Assembly: GCA_964570825.1 (NCBI GenBank)
Contig: CAZMZJ010000011.1
Location: 11,016-75,015 of the forward strand
DNA: 64,000 bases
Direction of reading: 5' to 3'
DNA from: UMGS1002 sp964570825
Lineage (GTDB): Bacteria; Bacillota; Clostridia; Oscillospirales; CAG-272
Position 1 is the first letter of the stretch, and each line of letters starts with the position of its first letter. Below, piece after piece: positions 7,802 through 16,514 of this stretch. Below the pieces are notes generated by a model, which was given only the letters and a program-made list of their open reading frames with translations, ran no database searches and was not told the origin of the DNA. The position numbers were made by a program, and so were the translations under genes.

Positions 7802-9217
7802 TCATTTTACGGTTTCAAATTTGATAAGGCTTGTGTTGCCCGATCTGCCGTTGGTCTGGCCGCCGGTGATGACGATAATGTCGCCCGGCTGCGCAAGCCC
7901 CGACTCCTTCGCGGTGCGGACCGCGTTGTAGAAGAGCACGTCGGTCGACTGGAACTCCTCGCTCATCGCCGGCACCACATTCCACGAGAGCGCCAGCTTG
8001 CGCCAGACCTTTTCGTCCGTCGTCATGCCGATTATGGGTTTCGGCGAGCGGAAACGCGAAACCATTCTCGCCGTCGCGCCGGAGCGTGTGCAGACGACTA
8101 TCAGCTTCGCGTCGATGTCTATTGACAGCGCGCAGGTGGCATGAGATATCGCGTCGATGGAATTCTTGATCCTGAAGCTCGAATCATGAAATCTCTCGGC
8201 GTAGTTTATGTCCTTCTCGGTCTGCTCGGCGATGCACGCCATTGTCCTGACAGCTTCAACCGGATATTTTCCCGCCGCCGTTTCCCCCGAAAGCATTACG
8301 GCGGAGGTCCCGTCGTAAACGGCGTTCGCTACGTCGGATATCTCGGCTCTTGTGGGCCGGGGCTTCTGTATCATTGATTCGAGCATCTCGGTCGCTGTTA
8401 TGATGCGCTTGCCGCGGAAACGGCAGGTGGTGATTATGTGTTTCTGTATCGCTGGAAGCTGCTCGAACGGTATTTCAACCCCCATGTCGCCACGGGCGAT
8501 CATTATCCCGTCGCTCACGTCGATGATTTCCTCTATGTTGTCAACGCCAGAGCGGTTTTCGATTTTTGCGATGATGTCTATATCGGATCCGCCGTTGGCG
8601 TCGAGAAAACGGCGGACATCAAGGACGTTTTCCTTGTTTGACACAAACGAGCAGGCGACAAAATCAACGTCGTTTTCAATCCCAAACAGCAGATCCGACT
8701 TGTCCTGCTCGCTGAGAAATTCCTGCCTCATGGTCTTGCCGGGAAAATTCATGCTCTTGCGGTCGGACAGCTCTCCGCCGATTATCACTTTTGTGATTAC
8801 TTCGGTGGGAGTTGTTCCGGTGACCATGAATTCGACAAGCCCGTTGTTGAGCAGTATCGGGTCGCCGGGCGCCAGTTCCGCAGGCAGGTTTTTATATGAT
8901 ACCGCAACGCGGGTCTGGTCGCCTATTATCTCTTCGGTGGTGAAGGTGAATGTGTCGCCTTCAGACAGCATAATCTTGCCGTCTTTGAAGGTCCTGATGC
9001 GGTATTCCGGCCCTTTCGTGTCAAGCATGATGGCTACGGGCAGGCCGAGCTTCTGCCGGACGCGCTTTAACATGTCCATCATCGTTTTATGCTCGGAATG
9101 GTCGCCGTGCGAAAAATTAAAACGCGCCACGTTCATTCCGGCAAGTATCATTTTTTCAAGTATGTCCTCCCTGCTGCAGGCAGGGCCTATCGTGCATATT
9201 ATCTTTGTCTTCTTCAT
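7802..9217 (-). CDS. pyk: pyruvate kinase
   Basis: The 471-residue enzyme converts phosphoenolpyruvate and ADP to pyruvate and ATP at the end of glycolysis. It opens with KTKIICTIGPACS, has the active-site stretch IIAKIENRSGVDNIEEII (Lys in the barrel), the signature MIARGDMGVEIPFEQLP, and the AEISDVANAVYDGTSAVMLSGETA segment. It lacks the C-terminal PEP-utiliser extension found in longer Firmicute enzymes. The start is the ATG at 9217, because the upstream in-frame TTG lies within the Shine-Dalgarno (GGAGA). Confidence 0.96.
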   Translation of the reverse strand: MKKTKIICTIGPACSREDILEKMILAGMNVARFNFSHGDHSEHKTMMDMLKRVRQKLGLPVAIMLDTKGPEYRIRTFKDGKIMLSEGDTFTFTTEEIIGDQTRVAVSYKNLPAELAPGDPILLNNGLVEFMVTGTTPTEVITKVIIGGELSDRKSMNFPGKTMRQEFLSEQDKSDLLFGIENDVDFVACSFVSNKENVLDVRRFLDANGGSDIDIIAKIENRSGVDNIEEIIDVSDGIMIARGDMGVEIPFEQLPAIQKHIITTCRFRGKRIITATEMLESMIQKPRPTRAEISDVANAVYDGTSAVMLSGETAAGKYPVEAVRTMACIAEQTEKDINYAERFHDSSFRIKNSIDAISHATCALSIDIDAKLIVVCTRSGATARMVSRFRSPKPIIGMTTDEKVWRKLALSWNVVPAMSEEFQSTDVLFYNAVRTAKESGLAQPGDIIVITGGQTNGRSGNTSLIKFETVK

Positions 9218-9317
9218 ATTTATCTCCAATTATGACGGGCGTATGCTCGCGCCCGCTTCCAAATAATGACTGCAATTTCAAGGGAATGATATTCAACCTT
9301 AAACCTGAGGTCATTAT

Positions 9318-9346
9318 ATTATAGCACTCGGACGCTTCAAATTCAA
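9318..9346 (-). promoter_or_regulatory. promoter of pyk
   Basis: Minus strand: -35 TTGAAT (9341-9346), 17-bp spacer, -10 TATAAT (9318-9323). Confidence 0.7.
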
Positions 9347-9453
9347 TATAAAATGTATATTGTTCCATCAATTTCAAACCGGTTTTCATCTTTATCCTTT
9401 ATGACGGAGGCGTCACGGAAAATTAATTTGTTTTTAAAAATAAGAATTTTATA

Positions 9454-9482
9454 ATGACATGCGGCTGAAAATATGGTATAAT
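9454..9482 (+). promoter_or_regulatory. promoter of the GNAT-glycosyltransferase operon
   Basis: -35 ATGACA (9454-9459), 17-bp spacer, -10 TATAAT (9477-9482). Confidence 0.6.
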
Positions 9483-9582
9483 GTCATAAACTTATTTATT
9501 TAACAAAAACTATCCTGATATCAGGCCGCTTTTGCACTATGCTGCACAAACAGCCGTTATTCTTTTTCAGCAGAGGTTACAT

Positions 9583-10710
9583 ATGGTTGCAGTTAAAGAA
9601 GTAAAGACAAAAAATGAACTGCGTAAATTTGTCGATTTCCCCAACAGGCTTTACCGCGGCTGCGTCAATTTCGTGCCGGCCCTGTACGCTGACGATATGG
9701 ACGACTGGAATCCCAAAAAAAATCCCGCCTTCGAATACTGCGAGGCTAAGTGCTTCCTCGCGTACCGCGACGGCAGAATCGTCGGGCGGATAGGCGCGAT
9801 TTACAATATGCGTTCAAACGAAAAATGGAAAACAAAACGCATGCGCTTCTCACAGGCGGATTTCATCGACGACCCCGAGGTTTCAGGCGCGCTTTTTGAG
9901 GCTGTCGAAAATTACGCGCGGGAAAAAGGGTGCAGCGAAGTGCACGGCCCGCTCGGATTCTGCGACATGGACCGCGAGGGAATGCTTGTCGAGGGCTTTG
10001 ACCGCAAAAGCCTGTTTATTACGTATTATAACCATCCATACTATATCGAACACCTGACGAGGCTCGGATACGTCAAGGACGTGGACTGGATTGAGCAGAG
10101 AATCGAAATCCCGTACGACGATAAGACGGTTTCGCTTATGTCAAGAGCGGCGAAATATGTTTCGAAGGGTCTGAATCTGCATGTCGCAGACCTGCATCGC
10201 CAGAAAGATTACGGGAAGTATGTCCCGGAGGTCTTCCGGCTCGTCAATATCGCGTACGCCCACCTCTACGGCACCGTCGAGCTGTCCGAAAAACAGATAA
10301 CAAGATACGCAAAAAAGTTCGGACCGCTGATAAACCCGAAGCTGACCTGCATGGTCATGAACGATAAAAATGAACTTGTTGCCTTCGGCATCGCAGCCCC
10401 CGCAATGGAAGACGCCCTCATAAAATGCCGCGGACGGCTTTTCCCCTTCGGCTGGCTCGGCGTGCTTAAGGCGCTCCACAAAAACGACACGATGGACTTG
10501 TTCCTCATCGCCGTCCACCCAAGCCTGCGCGGAACCGGCGTCAACGCCATGATAATCGACCATATTATCCGCGGATGCCACGAGATGGGCATTAAATATG
10601 CCGAAACCGGCCCGATGCTTGAAATGAACAGTCAGATTCAGGCGCAATGGCAGCATTTTAAGGCCGAGCAGCATAAAAGACGCAGATGCTTCGTTAAAAA
10701 TATCGAATAA
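9583..10710 (+). CDS. GNAT-fold N-acetyltransferase-like protein
   Basis: A 375-residue protein of the family often annotated YghO-like or GNAT-like. The N-terminal half has an acyltransferase-like strand order (AKCFLAYRDGRIVGRIGAI, residues about 63-81), and the C-terminal half repeats a GNAT core with LIAVHPSLRGTGVNAMIIDHI, a typical acetyl-CoA pyrophosphate loop and helix. The acceptor is unknown. AGAGGT precedes the ATG at 9583. A longer frame from 9532 has no ribosome site. It ends 7 bp before a glycosyltransferase gene, so a role in making or decorating a lipid or polysaccharide is possible but unproven. Confidence 0.7.
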   Translation: MVAVKEVKTKNELRKFVDFPNRLYRGCVNFVPALYADDMDDWNPKKNPAFEYCEAKCFLAYRDGRIVGRIGAIYNMRSNEKWKTKRMRFSQADFIDDPEVSGALFEAVENYAREKGCSEVHGPLGFCDMDREGMLVEGFDRKSLFITYYNHPYYIEHLTRLGYVKDVDWIEQRIEIPYDDKTVSLMSRAAKYVSKGLNLHVADLHRQKDYGKYVPEVFRLVNIAYAHLYGTVELSEKQITRYAKKFGPLINPKLTCMVMNDKNELVAFGIAAPAMEDALIKCRGRLFPFGWLGVLKALHKNDTMDLFLIAVHPSLRGTGVNAMIIDHIIRGCHEMGIKYAETGPMLEMNSQIQAQWQHFKAEQHKRRRCFVKNIE

Positions 10711-10717
10711 CGGGGAT

Positions 10718-12091
10718 ATGAATATGAATGTATGCCTTGCAAACGATTCCTTCCCGCCGCTTATCGACGGCGTGAGCAATACGGTGGTCAATTACGCCAC
10801 AATCATCGGGCAGAAATACGGCAAAGCTATAGTCGCAACCCCAAAATATCCGGGCGCGGCCGACGATTATCCGTTTGAGGTCGTGAGATATGCCAGCCTT
10901 AACACCGAAAAAATGATAGGCTACCGGACGGGTTATCCGTTCTCAAACGACGCGATGCGCCGCCTTGAGGCCTTCAAACCCGATATAATCCACAGCCACT
11001 GCCCCATGGCGTCTACTTTCCTCTGCCGCGAACTTCGCGAAATCACCGCGGCGCCCATCGTTTTCACATACCATACTAAGTTCGATATCGACATAAAGCG
11101 CGCGGTTAAGCTTAAGTTTATCCACGAGCCGGCAATACGCGAGGTCGTGCGCAACATCGAGGCGTGCGACGAGGTGTGGGTCGTCAACAGCGGGGCGGGG
11201 GAGAACCTGAAAAGCCTCGGGTACAGGGGCGACTACATCGTTATGCCGAACGGCGTCGACATCGACCGCACACCCGCGGATCCTTTGATTATCAGCAGAA
11301 TCAACAGCACATACGGCTTTACAGATGATATACCGGTCTTCCTTTTCGTCGGGCGGGTAATGTGGTACAAAGGACTCAAAATCATACTCGACGGGCTCCG
11401 TCAGCTGAAGGACGCAGGTGTCCCTTTCCGAATGGTCTTTGTCGGAAAAGGCGACAATCTTGAGGATGTCAAGGCTTATTCGGCGGAAAAAGGTCTTAAA
11501 GGCGAGTGCGTCTTCACCGGAGCAATCTATGACCGCGCCGAGCTGAAGGCGTGGTATACCCGCGCCGACCTCTTCCTTCTGCCGTCGGTGTTCGACAACA
11601 ACCCCCTCGTCGTCAAGGAGGCCGCAGCCTGCTCGACCGCAAGCGTACTGATACGCGGCAGCAGCTCGGCGGAAGGCGTCACCGACGGCGAAAACGGCCT
11701 GCTTATCGAGGAGGACGCCGGAGAAATGGCGCGCGTGCTTATCTCAATGTGCTCAAACCGCGACAGGATGCGCCTTGTCGGCGAAAAGGCGGCTGAGAGC
11801 CTTTATATTTCGTGGGAGGACAGCGTCGCAAGGGCTGAGGCGAGATACGAGGAGGTTTTGAAGAACCACCGCGCCGGCAATATCCGCCGCCAGAAAATTA
11901 AATATGACAGGGCTATTAAAATGCTCGGAAACACATATAAAGGGCTTATCCGCGCAAAGCTTGCCGGCGAAAATATAAGAGCCGGAGTAAAGGAGCAGTT
12001 CCGCGACATGGGACAGACGCAGGATGAACTTTACGAGTGGGTCAAGAGCCTTTATGAAAATATAAAGGATTACTTCGGAAGATACCAGTGA
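10718..12091 (+). CDS. GT4-family glycosyltransferase
   Basis: A 457-residue GT-B enzyme. The N-terminal domain carries DSFPPLIDGVSNTV, the acceptor-side loop, and HSHCP. The C-terminal domain has LFVGRVMWYKGLK, a nucleotide-sugar-binding segment, and a family-4 type PSVFDNNPLVVKEAAAC with the conserved catalytic Glu spacing. It is closest in look to diacylglycerol glucosyltransferases and mannosyltransferases of the MgtA/PimB kind, so glycolipid synthesis at the inner membrane face is the best guess. The C-terminal 70 residues are basic and helical, suited to membrane association. It follows the GNAT-like gene by 7 bp. Confidence 0.82.
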   Translation: MNMNVCLANDSFPPLIDGVSNTVVNYATIIGQKYGKAIVATPKYPGAADDYPFEVVRYASLNTEKMIGYRTGYPFSNDAMRRLEAFKPDIIHSHCPMASTFLCRELREITAAPIVFTYHTKFDIDIKRAVKLKFIHEPAIREVVRNIEACDEVWVVNSGAGENLKSLGYRGDYIVMPNGVDIDRTPADPLIISRINSTYGFTDDIPVFLFVGRVMWYKGLKIILDGLRQLKDAGVPFRMVFVGKGDNLEDVKAYSAEKGLKGECVFTGAIYDRAELKAWYTRADLFLLPSVFDNNPLVVKEAAACSTASVLIRGSSSAEGVTDGENGLLIEEDAGEMARVLISMCSNRDRMRLVGEKAAESLYISWEDSVARAEARYEEVLKNHRAGNIRRQKIKYDRAIKMLGNTYKGLIRAKLAGENIRAGVKEQFRDMGQTQDELYEWVKSLYENIKDYFGRYQ

Positions 12092-12170
12092 TTATTGTGA
12101 CACCCGGGGAATTTTCATTTTTCTCCGGGCCTGTTTTAATTTACTCACGGATCGGGAGCGTTTCTTAATC

Positions 12171-12199
12171 TTGACAACCCCGACCGGTTGTGTTATTAT
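12171..12199 (+). promoter_or_regulatory. promoter of rimO-pgsA
   Basis: -35 TTGACA (12171-12176), 17-bp spacer, -10 TATTAT (12194-12199). It lies about 320 bases upstream of the rimO start, so the leader is long. Confidence 0.65.
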
Positions 12200-12290
12200 T
12201 ATTTGATAATGCGTAACGCAATCAGTCAGCGTTTCGGCCTGCGGCGACATCCCCGAAAGCGTGAATAATCAAAAATCCTTGGCTTTTATT

Positions 12291-12402
12291 TTTACCGTTT
12301 ACCGTTTAACGTTTAACGTTTAACGTTTAACGTTTAACGTTTAACGTTTAACGTTTAACGTTCACCGTTTAACGTTCACCGTTCATTGTTCACCGTTCAT
12401 TG
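12291..12402 (+). repeat. 7-bp tandem repeat array, 16 units
   Basis: Two TTTACCG units, eight identical TTTAACG units (12305-12360), then alternating TTCACCG, TTTAACG and TTCATTG units. Unit length is strictly 7 bp. It is too short and lacks spacers, so it is not a CRISPR array. Confidence 0.95.
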
Positions 12403-12520
12403 TTAATTTTCCGCCGCGCATATTCCGCCTTAACCGGCCGAACGGGTTATCAGGGCTGTTAAAAGCGGACGCGGCAGTTTATCTCCATAATGCAGAAAGG
12501 CAACAACCGGATTTATATTT

Positions 12521-13891
12521 ATGAAAATAGGATTTGTTTCGCTCGGCTGCCCTAAAAACCAGCTTGACACCGAGGTCATGCTCCATGAGGTGATGTCGGC
12601 CGGATACGAGGTGACGCCCGAGGAGACTAAAGCCGATGTGGTTATAGTCAATACCTGCGCCTTCATCGAAAGCGCAAAACGCGAGTCGATAGACAATATT
12701 CTTGATATAGCATGGCTGAAAAAACACCGCAGCCTCAAGGCGATCATCGTCACCGGCTGCCTCGCCGAGCGTTACCGCGACGATATTTTCAAGGAGCTGC
12801 CGGAGGTCGACGCCGTGCTCGGCGTCGGCAGCATACACCACATCGTCGAGGCTGTCAGGGCGGTGACGGCCGGAAAGAAAAAAGGACCTCAACCGAAAAA
12901 CAGATTTTCCTCATACGACCCGTGCGATGAGGTAAGGCTCGGCGGCGACAGGATACTCACCACGCCGGATTATACGGCGTATCTAAAAATCGCAGAGGGC
13001 TGCGACAACCGCTGCGCCTACTGCGCTATTCCCGCAATACGCGGCAGGTTCCGCTCAAGACCGGCCGAGGATATTGTCGAAGAGGCAAAGCAGCTCGAGG
13101 CGCTCGGCGTGAAAGAGCTCAGCATCGTCGCTCAGGATATCACGCGCTACGGGCTCGACATCTACGGCGAATACCGGCTCGCCAAGCTTTTGCGGGCGAT
13201 AACAGACAACACCAAAATCCCGTGGATACGTCTGCTCTACTGCTATCCCGACAAGATAACCGACGAGCTGGTCTTTGAAATCCGGGACAACCCCAAAATA
13301 CTCAAATACATCGACCTGCCGATGCAGCACATCTCCGACCGTATGCTGCGCGCCATGAACCGGCACGGGGACAGTGCGATGATTAAATCTGTCGTCGCAA
13401 AGCTGCGCCGCGAAATTCCCGGAATCAACATCCGTACCACCTTCATCACCGGCTTCCCCGGCGAGACAGAGGAGGATTTCGACGAGCTTTTAAGGTTTGT
13501 AAAAGAGATGAAATTCGAGCATGTCGGCGTCTTCCCGTATTCGCGCGAGGAGGGCACGCCCGCATACGATTTTCCCGATCAGATTGACGAGCAGGTCAAG
13601 CAGGACCGCGCCGATATCATCATGAGCGAACAGCTCGAAATAAACCATGCGCGCAATCAGTCTATGATAGGAAAAACAATTCGCGTGCTTTGCGAGGGCT
13701 TTGACGCTGCGAGCGATGTCCATTACGGCAGGGGAGAGGCCGACGCCCCCGAAATTGACGGCAAAATTTATTTCCGCGCGGAAAAGCGTGTCCCGCCCGG
13801 CACCTTCGTGGACGTTGCCGTCTGCGAGGTGCTCGACTATGACCTCGTAGGCAGAGAGGTTACAGGCGGCGCTGAAAGGAGCAAGGCATGA
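12521..13891 (+). CDS. rimO: ribosomal protein S12 methylthiotransferase RimO
   Basis: This radical-SAM enzyme methylthiolates an aspartate of ribosomal protein S12. The 456-residue protein has the N-terminal MTTase domain (GFVSLGCPKNQLDTEVM with the first cluster Cys, further Cys near residues 46 and 80), the radical-SAM triad in CDNRCAYCAIP (about residues 158-168), and a C-terminal TRAM domain. The ribosome site is weak. It overlaps pgsA by 4 bp (ATGA), a coupling common in Firmicutes. Confidence 0.95.
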   Translation: MKIGFVSLGCPKNQLDTEVMLHEVMSAGYEVTPEETKADVVIVNTCAFIESAKRESIDNILDIAWLKKHRSLKAIIVTGCLAERYRDDIFKELPEVDAVLGVGSIHHIVEAVRAVTAGKKKGPQPKNRFSSYDPCDEVRLGGDRILTTPDYTAYLKIAEGCDNRCAYCAIPAIRGRFRSRPAEDIVEEAKQLEALGVKELSIVAQDITRYGLDIYGEYRLAKLLRAITDNTKIPWIRLLYCYPDKITDELVFEIRDNPKILKYIDLPMQHISDRMLRAMNRHGDSAMIKSVVAKLRREIPGINIRTTFITGFPGETEEDFDELLRFVKEMKFEHVGVFPYSREEGTPAYDFPDQIDEQVKQDRADIIMSEQLEINHARNQSMIGKTIRVLCEGFDAASDVHYGRGEADAPEIDGKIYFRAEKRVPPGTFVDVAVCEVLDYDLVGREVTGGAERSKA

Positions 13892-14493
13892 ACCTTCCCA
13901 ACAAGCTTACCGTATCCCGTATCCTTTTGATTCCGGCTGTCATCCTCGCCATTATCCTCGCGGGCGTCGCAATACCGCGGGATATCGGATACGTCATCGC
14001 GGCGGTTCTTTTCGGAATTATCTCGCTGACGGATTATTTCGACGGAAAAATCGCGCGGCGGAAAAACCTGATTACGGTTTTCGGCAAATTCCTTGACCCG
14101 CTGGCCGACAAGCTGCTCGTCATCGGCACGATGCTGACTATACTCTATAAGTTTGAAGCCGTGCGGTCATATTACTTCTGGGCCCTTCTGGCGGTGATTT
14201 TCCGCGAGCTGATGGTGACGGGTCTGCGCCTTGTGGCTGTCGCCGACGGCGGCGAGGTCATCGCCGCAAACAAGCTCGGAAAAATAAAAACGGTGACGCA
14301 GATCGTCTGCATCCTCGTCACCCTGCTTGAGCCCGTGCTGCAGGATATTATCAAACTGTTTTTCAAAAACAGGCCGTATCCCCTTGACGGCATTTTCCCG
14401 CTGACGATATTATCGGTTGCGGTAATGGCGTTTTTCACGCTCTGGTCGGGGGCGGTATATATGTTCAGACACAGAAAGCACTTAAAACAGTAA
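13888..14493 (+). CDS. pgsA: CDP-diacylglycerol-glycerol-3-phosphate 3-phosphatidyltransferase
   Basis: This membrane enzyme makes phosphatidylglycerol phosphate, the committed step to phosphatidylglycerol and cardiolipin. The 201-residue protein shows the CDP-alcohol phosphotransferase motif DYFDGKIAR...GKFLDPLADKLL (about residues 48-76) with the four metal-binding and catalytic Asp, and about five hydrophobic helices. It starts inside the last codons of rimO and ends just before a strong bidirectional terminator. Confidence 0.94.
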   Translation: MNLPNKLTVSRILLIPAVILAIILAGVAIPRDIGYVIAAVLFGIISLTDYFDGKIARRKNLITVFGKFLDPLADKLLVIGTMLTILYKFEAVRSYYFWALLAVIFRELMVTGLRLVAVADGGEVIAANKLGKIKTVTQIVCILVTLLEPVLQDIIKLFFKNRPYPLDGIFPLTILSVAVMAFFTLWSGAVYMFRHRKHLKQ

Positions 14494-14498
14494 AATTC

Positions 14499-14526
14499 AA
14501 CGGCTCCGCATCTGCGGAGCCGTTTT
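14499..14526. terminator. bidirectional terminator between pgsA and trpS
   Basis: A perfect 12-bp stem (AACGGCTCCGCA / TGCGGAGCCGTT) with a 2-base centre, followed by T on the plus strand and by TTGAATTTTA on the minus strand. It serves the convergent genes on both sides. Confidence 0.85.
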
Positions 14527-14527
14527 C

Positions 14528-15526
14528 TTATATTGAAACAAATCCAAGTTTTTTCCTGACTTTCGAGAGGGTTTTCCCCGCGTGGTACGACGCTTCGCCG
14601 GCTCCCTTTTTCATCTGCGCCTCAAGATATGCTTTGTCGGCGCAAAGACGTTTGAACTCGCTCTGGACAGGAGCGAGAGCGTCGGCGCATACCTCGCCTA
14701 CTGCTGTCTTCAGGTCGCCGTATCCCCTGCCTTCAAACTCGCGCTCGATTTCCGCGACGCTCTTTCCGGTAAAGCAGGAGTATATTGTGATAAGATTGTT
14801 GATTCCGTCCTTGCCCTCGGCATACTTTATCACAGTGTCAGAATCGGTGACGGCGCGGCGGAACTTGCGGATTATCGTGTCGCGGTCGTCAAGTATATAT
14901 ACGACGGCGTTGGCGTTCTCATCCGACTTGCTCATTTTTCTGGACGGGTCGGCAAGCGACATGATTTTCGCTCCGTTCTGCGCCATAATCGGCTCGGGAA
15001 TTGTGAATGTTCCGGGATATATCTGATTGAATCTTTCGGCAATGTCACGGCACAGCTCGACATGCTGCTTCTGGTCTATTCCCACCGGAACCACGTCGGT
15101 CTGATAGAGCAGAATGTCCGCAGCCATGAGAGCCGGATATGTAAACAGTCCGGCGTTTATATTGTCGGCGTGCTTCGCGCTCTTGTCCTTGAACTGCGTC
15201 ATCCTCGAAAGCTCACCGAACATGGTGAAACAGTCGAGTATCCATGCAAGCTCGGCGTGCGCCGGAACATGCGACTGGACATAGAGAGTGTTCCTCTCGG
15301 GGTCAAGCCCGCAGGCAATGTAGAGCGCAAGAGTTTCGTATGTGCGGCGGCGAAGCTCCGCCGGAACCTGACGCACGGTTATCGCGTGCTCGTCGACCAC
15401 GCAGTAAAAACATTTATATTTTTCGGAATAAGCGGGGAAATTACGTATTGCCCCGAGATAGTTGCCGATAGTAAGGTTTCCGCTCGGCTGCACGCCAGAG
15501 AACGAAACAGGTCTGTCGTTTATCAT
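14528..15526 (-). CDS. trpS: tryptophan-tRNA ligase
   Basis: Class-I synthetase charging tRNA-Trp. The 332-residue protein has the HIGH-like TIGN in SGVQPSGNLTIGNYLGA (about residues 19-22) and KMSKS in RKMSKSDEN (about residues 193-199). Its length matches the bacterial family. It lies only 21 bp after the YitT gene on the same strand, so it is probably read from the upstream transcript. No T-box leader precedes it, although trpS is often T-box controlled in Firmicutes. Confidence 0.96.
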   Translation of the reverse strand: MINDRPVSFSGVQPSGNLTIGNYLGAIRNFPAYSEKYKCFYCVVDEHAITVRQVPAELRRRTYETLALYIACGLDPERNTLYVQSHVPAHAELAWILDCFTMFGELSRMTQFKDKSAKHADNINAGLFTYPALMAADILLYQTDVVPVGIDQKQHVELCRDIAERFNQIYPGTFTIPEPIMAQNGAKIMSLADPSRKMSKSDENANAVVYILDDRDTIIRKFRRAVTDSDTVIKYAEGKDGINNLITIYSCFTGKSVAEIEREFEGRGYGDLKTAVGEVCADALAPVQSEFKRLCADKAYLEAQMKKGAGEASYHAGKTLSKVRKKLGFVSI

Positions 15527-15547
15527 GTCCTTTCAAATCCTTTGCCA

Positions 15548-16429
15548 TTAAAAATCTATTGATTTGTAATTCTTGAACCCTTCGCCGAATATCTCCTGCG
15601 CGCTGCTCACTATCATGAACGCCATAGGGTCAACCTCGTTGACAGTTTCGCGGATTTTAGGAAACACATGCTTCCGGGACGCGCACATCAGCACTTTTTT
15701 GTTTTTCTTCGTATATGCGCCCTCTCCTTCAAGGTAGGTGACGCCCACATTCGTTTTTTTCAGAAGCAGCTCGGCGATTTCGTCGGCTTTGTCGCTTATG
15801 ATGTATATAAGCTTCGCACTGTCGGAACCGTAAAGCACAAGGTCAAGCACCCGGCTGCTCACCACCAGCACCACGCCGGAGTACAGCGCAAGCTCGATAT
15901 TCCGGAATACTAACGCCGATATAGAAATAACTATCGAGTCGACAATAAGAAAGGTGCTGCCGGTTTTCACGTGCTTGTATTTAAGACGTATTAGCTTGAT
16001 TATAATATCCGAGCCGCCCGTCGTTCCGCCGCCGCGGAAAACCATCCCGAGCCCGAGTGCCAAAAGACCGCCTCCCGCAAGAGCCGCAAGCAGAAGGTCG
16101 TCTGTAAACGGCAGGTAAGCGGTCAGCGTGGCGGACAGTATGTTGACGGCGACAGACGCAAGCACTGTCGAGTAAACAGTAGAGAACAGAAAGCTTTTTC
16201 CGAATTTCCACAGGCCTACGGCGAAAAGCGGGATATTCAGCACGATTATTACTGTACCGGTCTGAACCCAGCTCACCAGATGGTTGATCATTATTGATAT
16301 GCCTGAAATTCCGCCGGGAATCAGCTTGTTCGGGTCAAGGAAAAAGGCAATGGCCGACGCGTATATTAAGCTGCCCGACGTCATAAGAATGAAATTTTTC
16401 ATCGCCGGCCATTTTTTGAATATTTTCAT
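15548..16429 (-). CDS. YitT family membrane protein
   Basis: A 293-residue protein with about five hydrophobic segments in the first 190 residues (including GSLIYASAIAFFLDPNKL, the YitT signature region) and a C-terminal soluble DUF2179 domain (about residues 215-290). The transport or structural role of YitT proteins is not settled. It lies between an aminotransferase gene and trpS, all on the minus strand. Confidence 0.88.
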   Translation of the reverse strand: MKIFKKWPAMKNFILMTSGSLIYASAIAFFLDPNKLIPGGISGISIMINHLVSWVQTGTVIIVLNIPLFAVGLWKFGKSFLFSTVYSTVLASVAVNILSATLTAYLPFTDDLLLAALAGGGLLALGLGMVFRGGGTTGGSDIIIKLIRLKYKHVKTGSTFLIVDSIVISISALVFRNIELALYSGVVLVVSSRVLDLVLYGSDSAKLIYIISDKADEIAELLLKKTNVGVTYLEGEGAYTKKNKKVLMCASRKHVFPKIRETVNEVDPMAFMIVSSAQEIFGEGFKNYKSIDF

Positions 16430-16514
16430 AAATTAACAACCATCTCCGTGCCGACTTCTGCGGCTTTACAGATTTGAAAATTCAAGCTGTTCCGGCATTG
16501 GCTTCAGACGCCGT

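Larger units (their letters stand above)
9230..9582. other. divergent intergenic region
   Basis: About 350 bases between pyk (minus) and the GNAT-like gene (plus). I see one promoter for each direction (9318-9346 minus; 9454-9482 plus) and no further gene or RNA structure I can support. Confidence 0.6.
12092..12520. other. intergenic region with promoter and heptamer array
   Basis: About 430 bases without a gene. It contains a weak GC-rich hairpin (12105-12132), a promoter (12171-12199), and a 16-unit 7-bp tandem array (12291-12402). The transcript into rimO would carry the array in its leader. I see no conserved riboswitch. Confidence 0.6.

Noticed and set aside
10141..10791. Long minus-strand frame opposite the GNAT-like gene
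   Set aside because: Antisense shadow of a convincing gene; no family features.
12291..12402. CRISPR array
   Set aside because: Units of 7 bp without spacers and no cas genes nearby.
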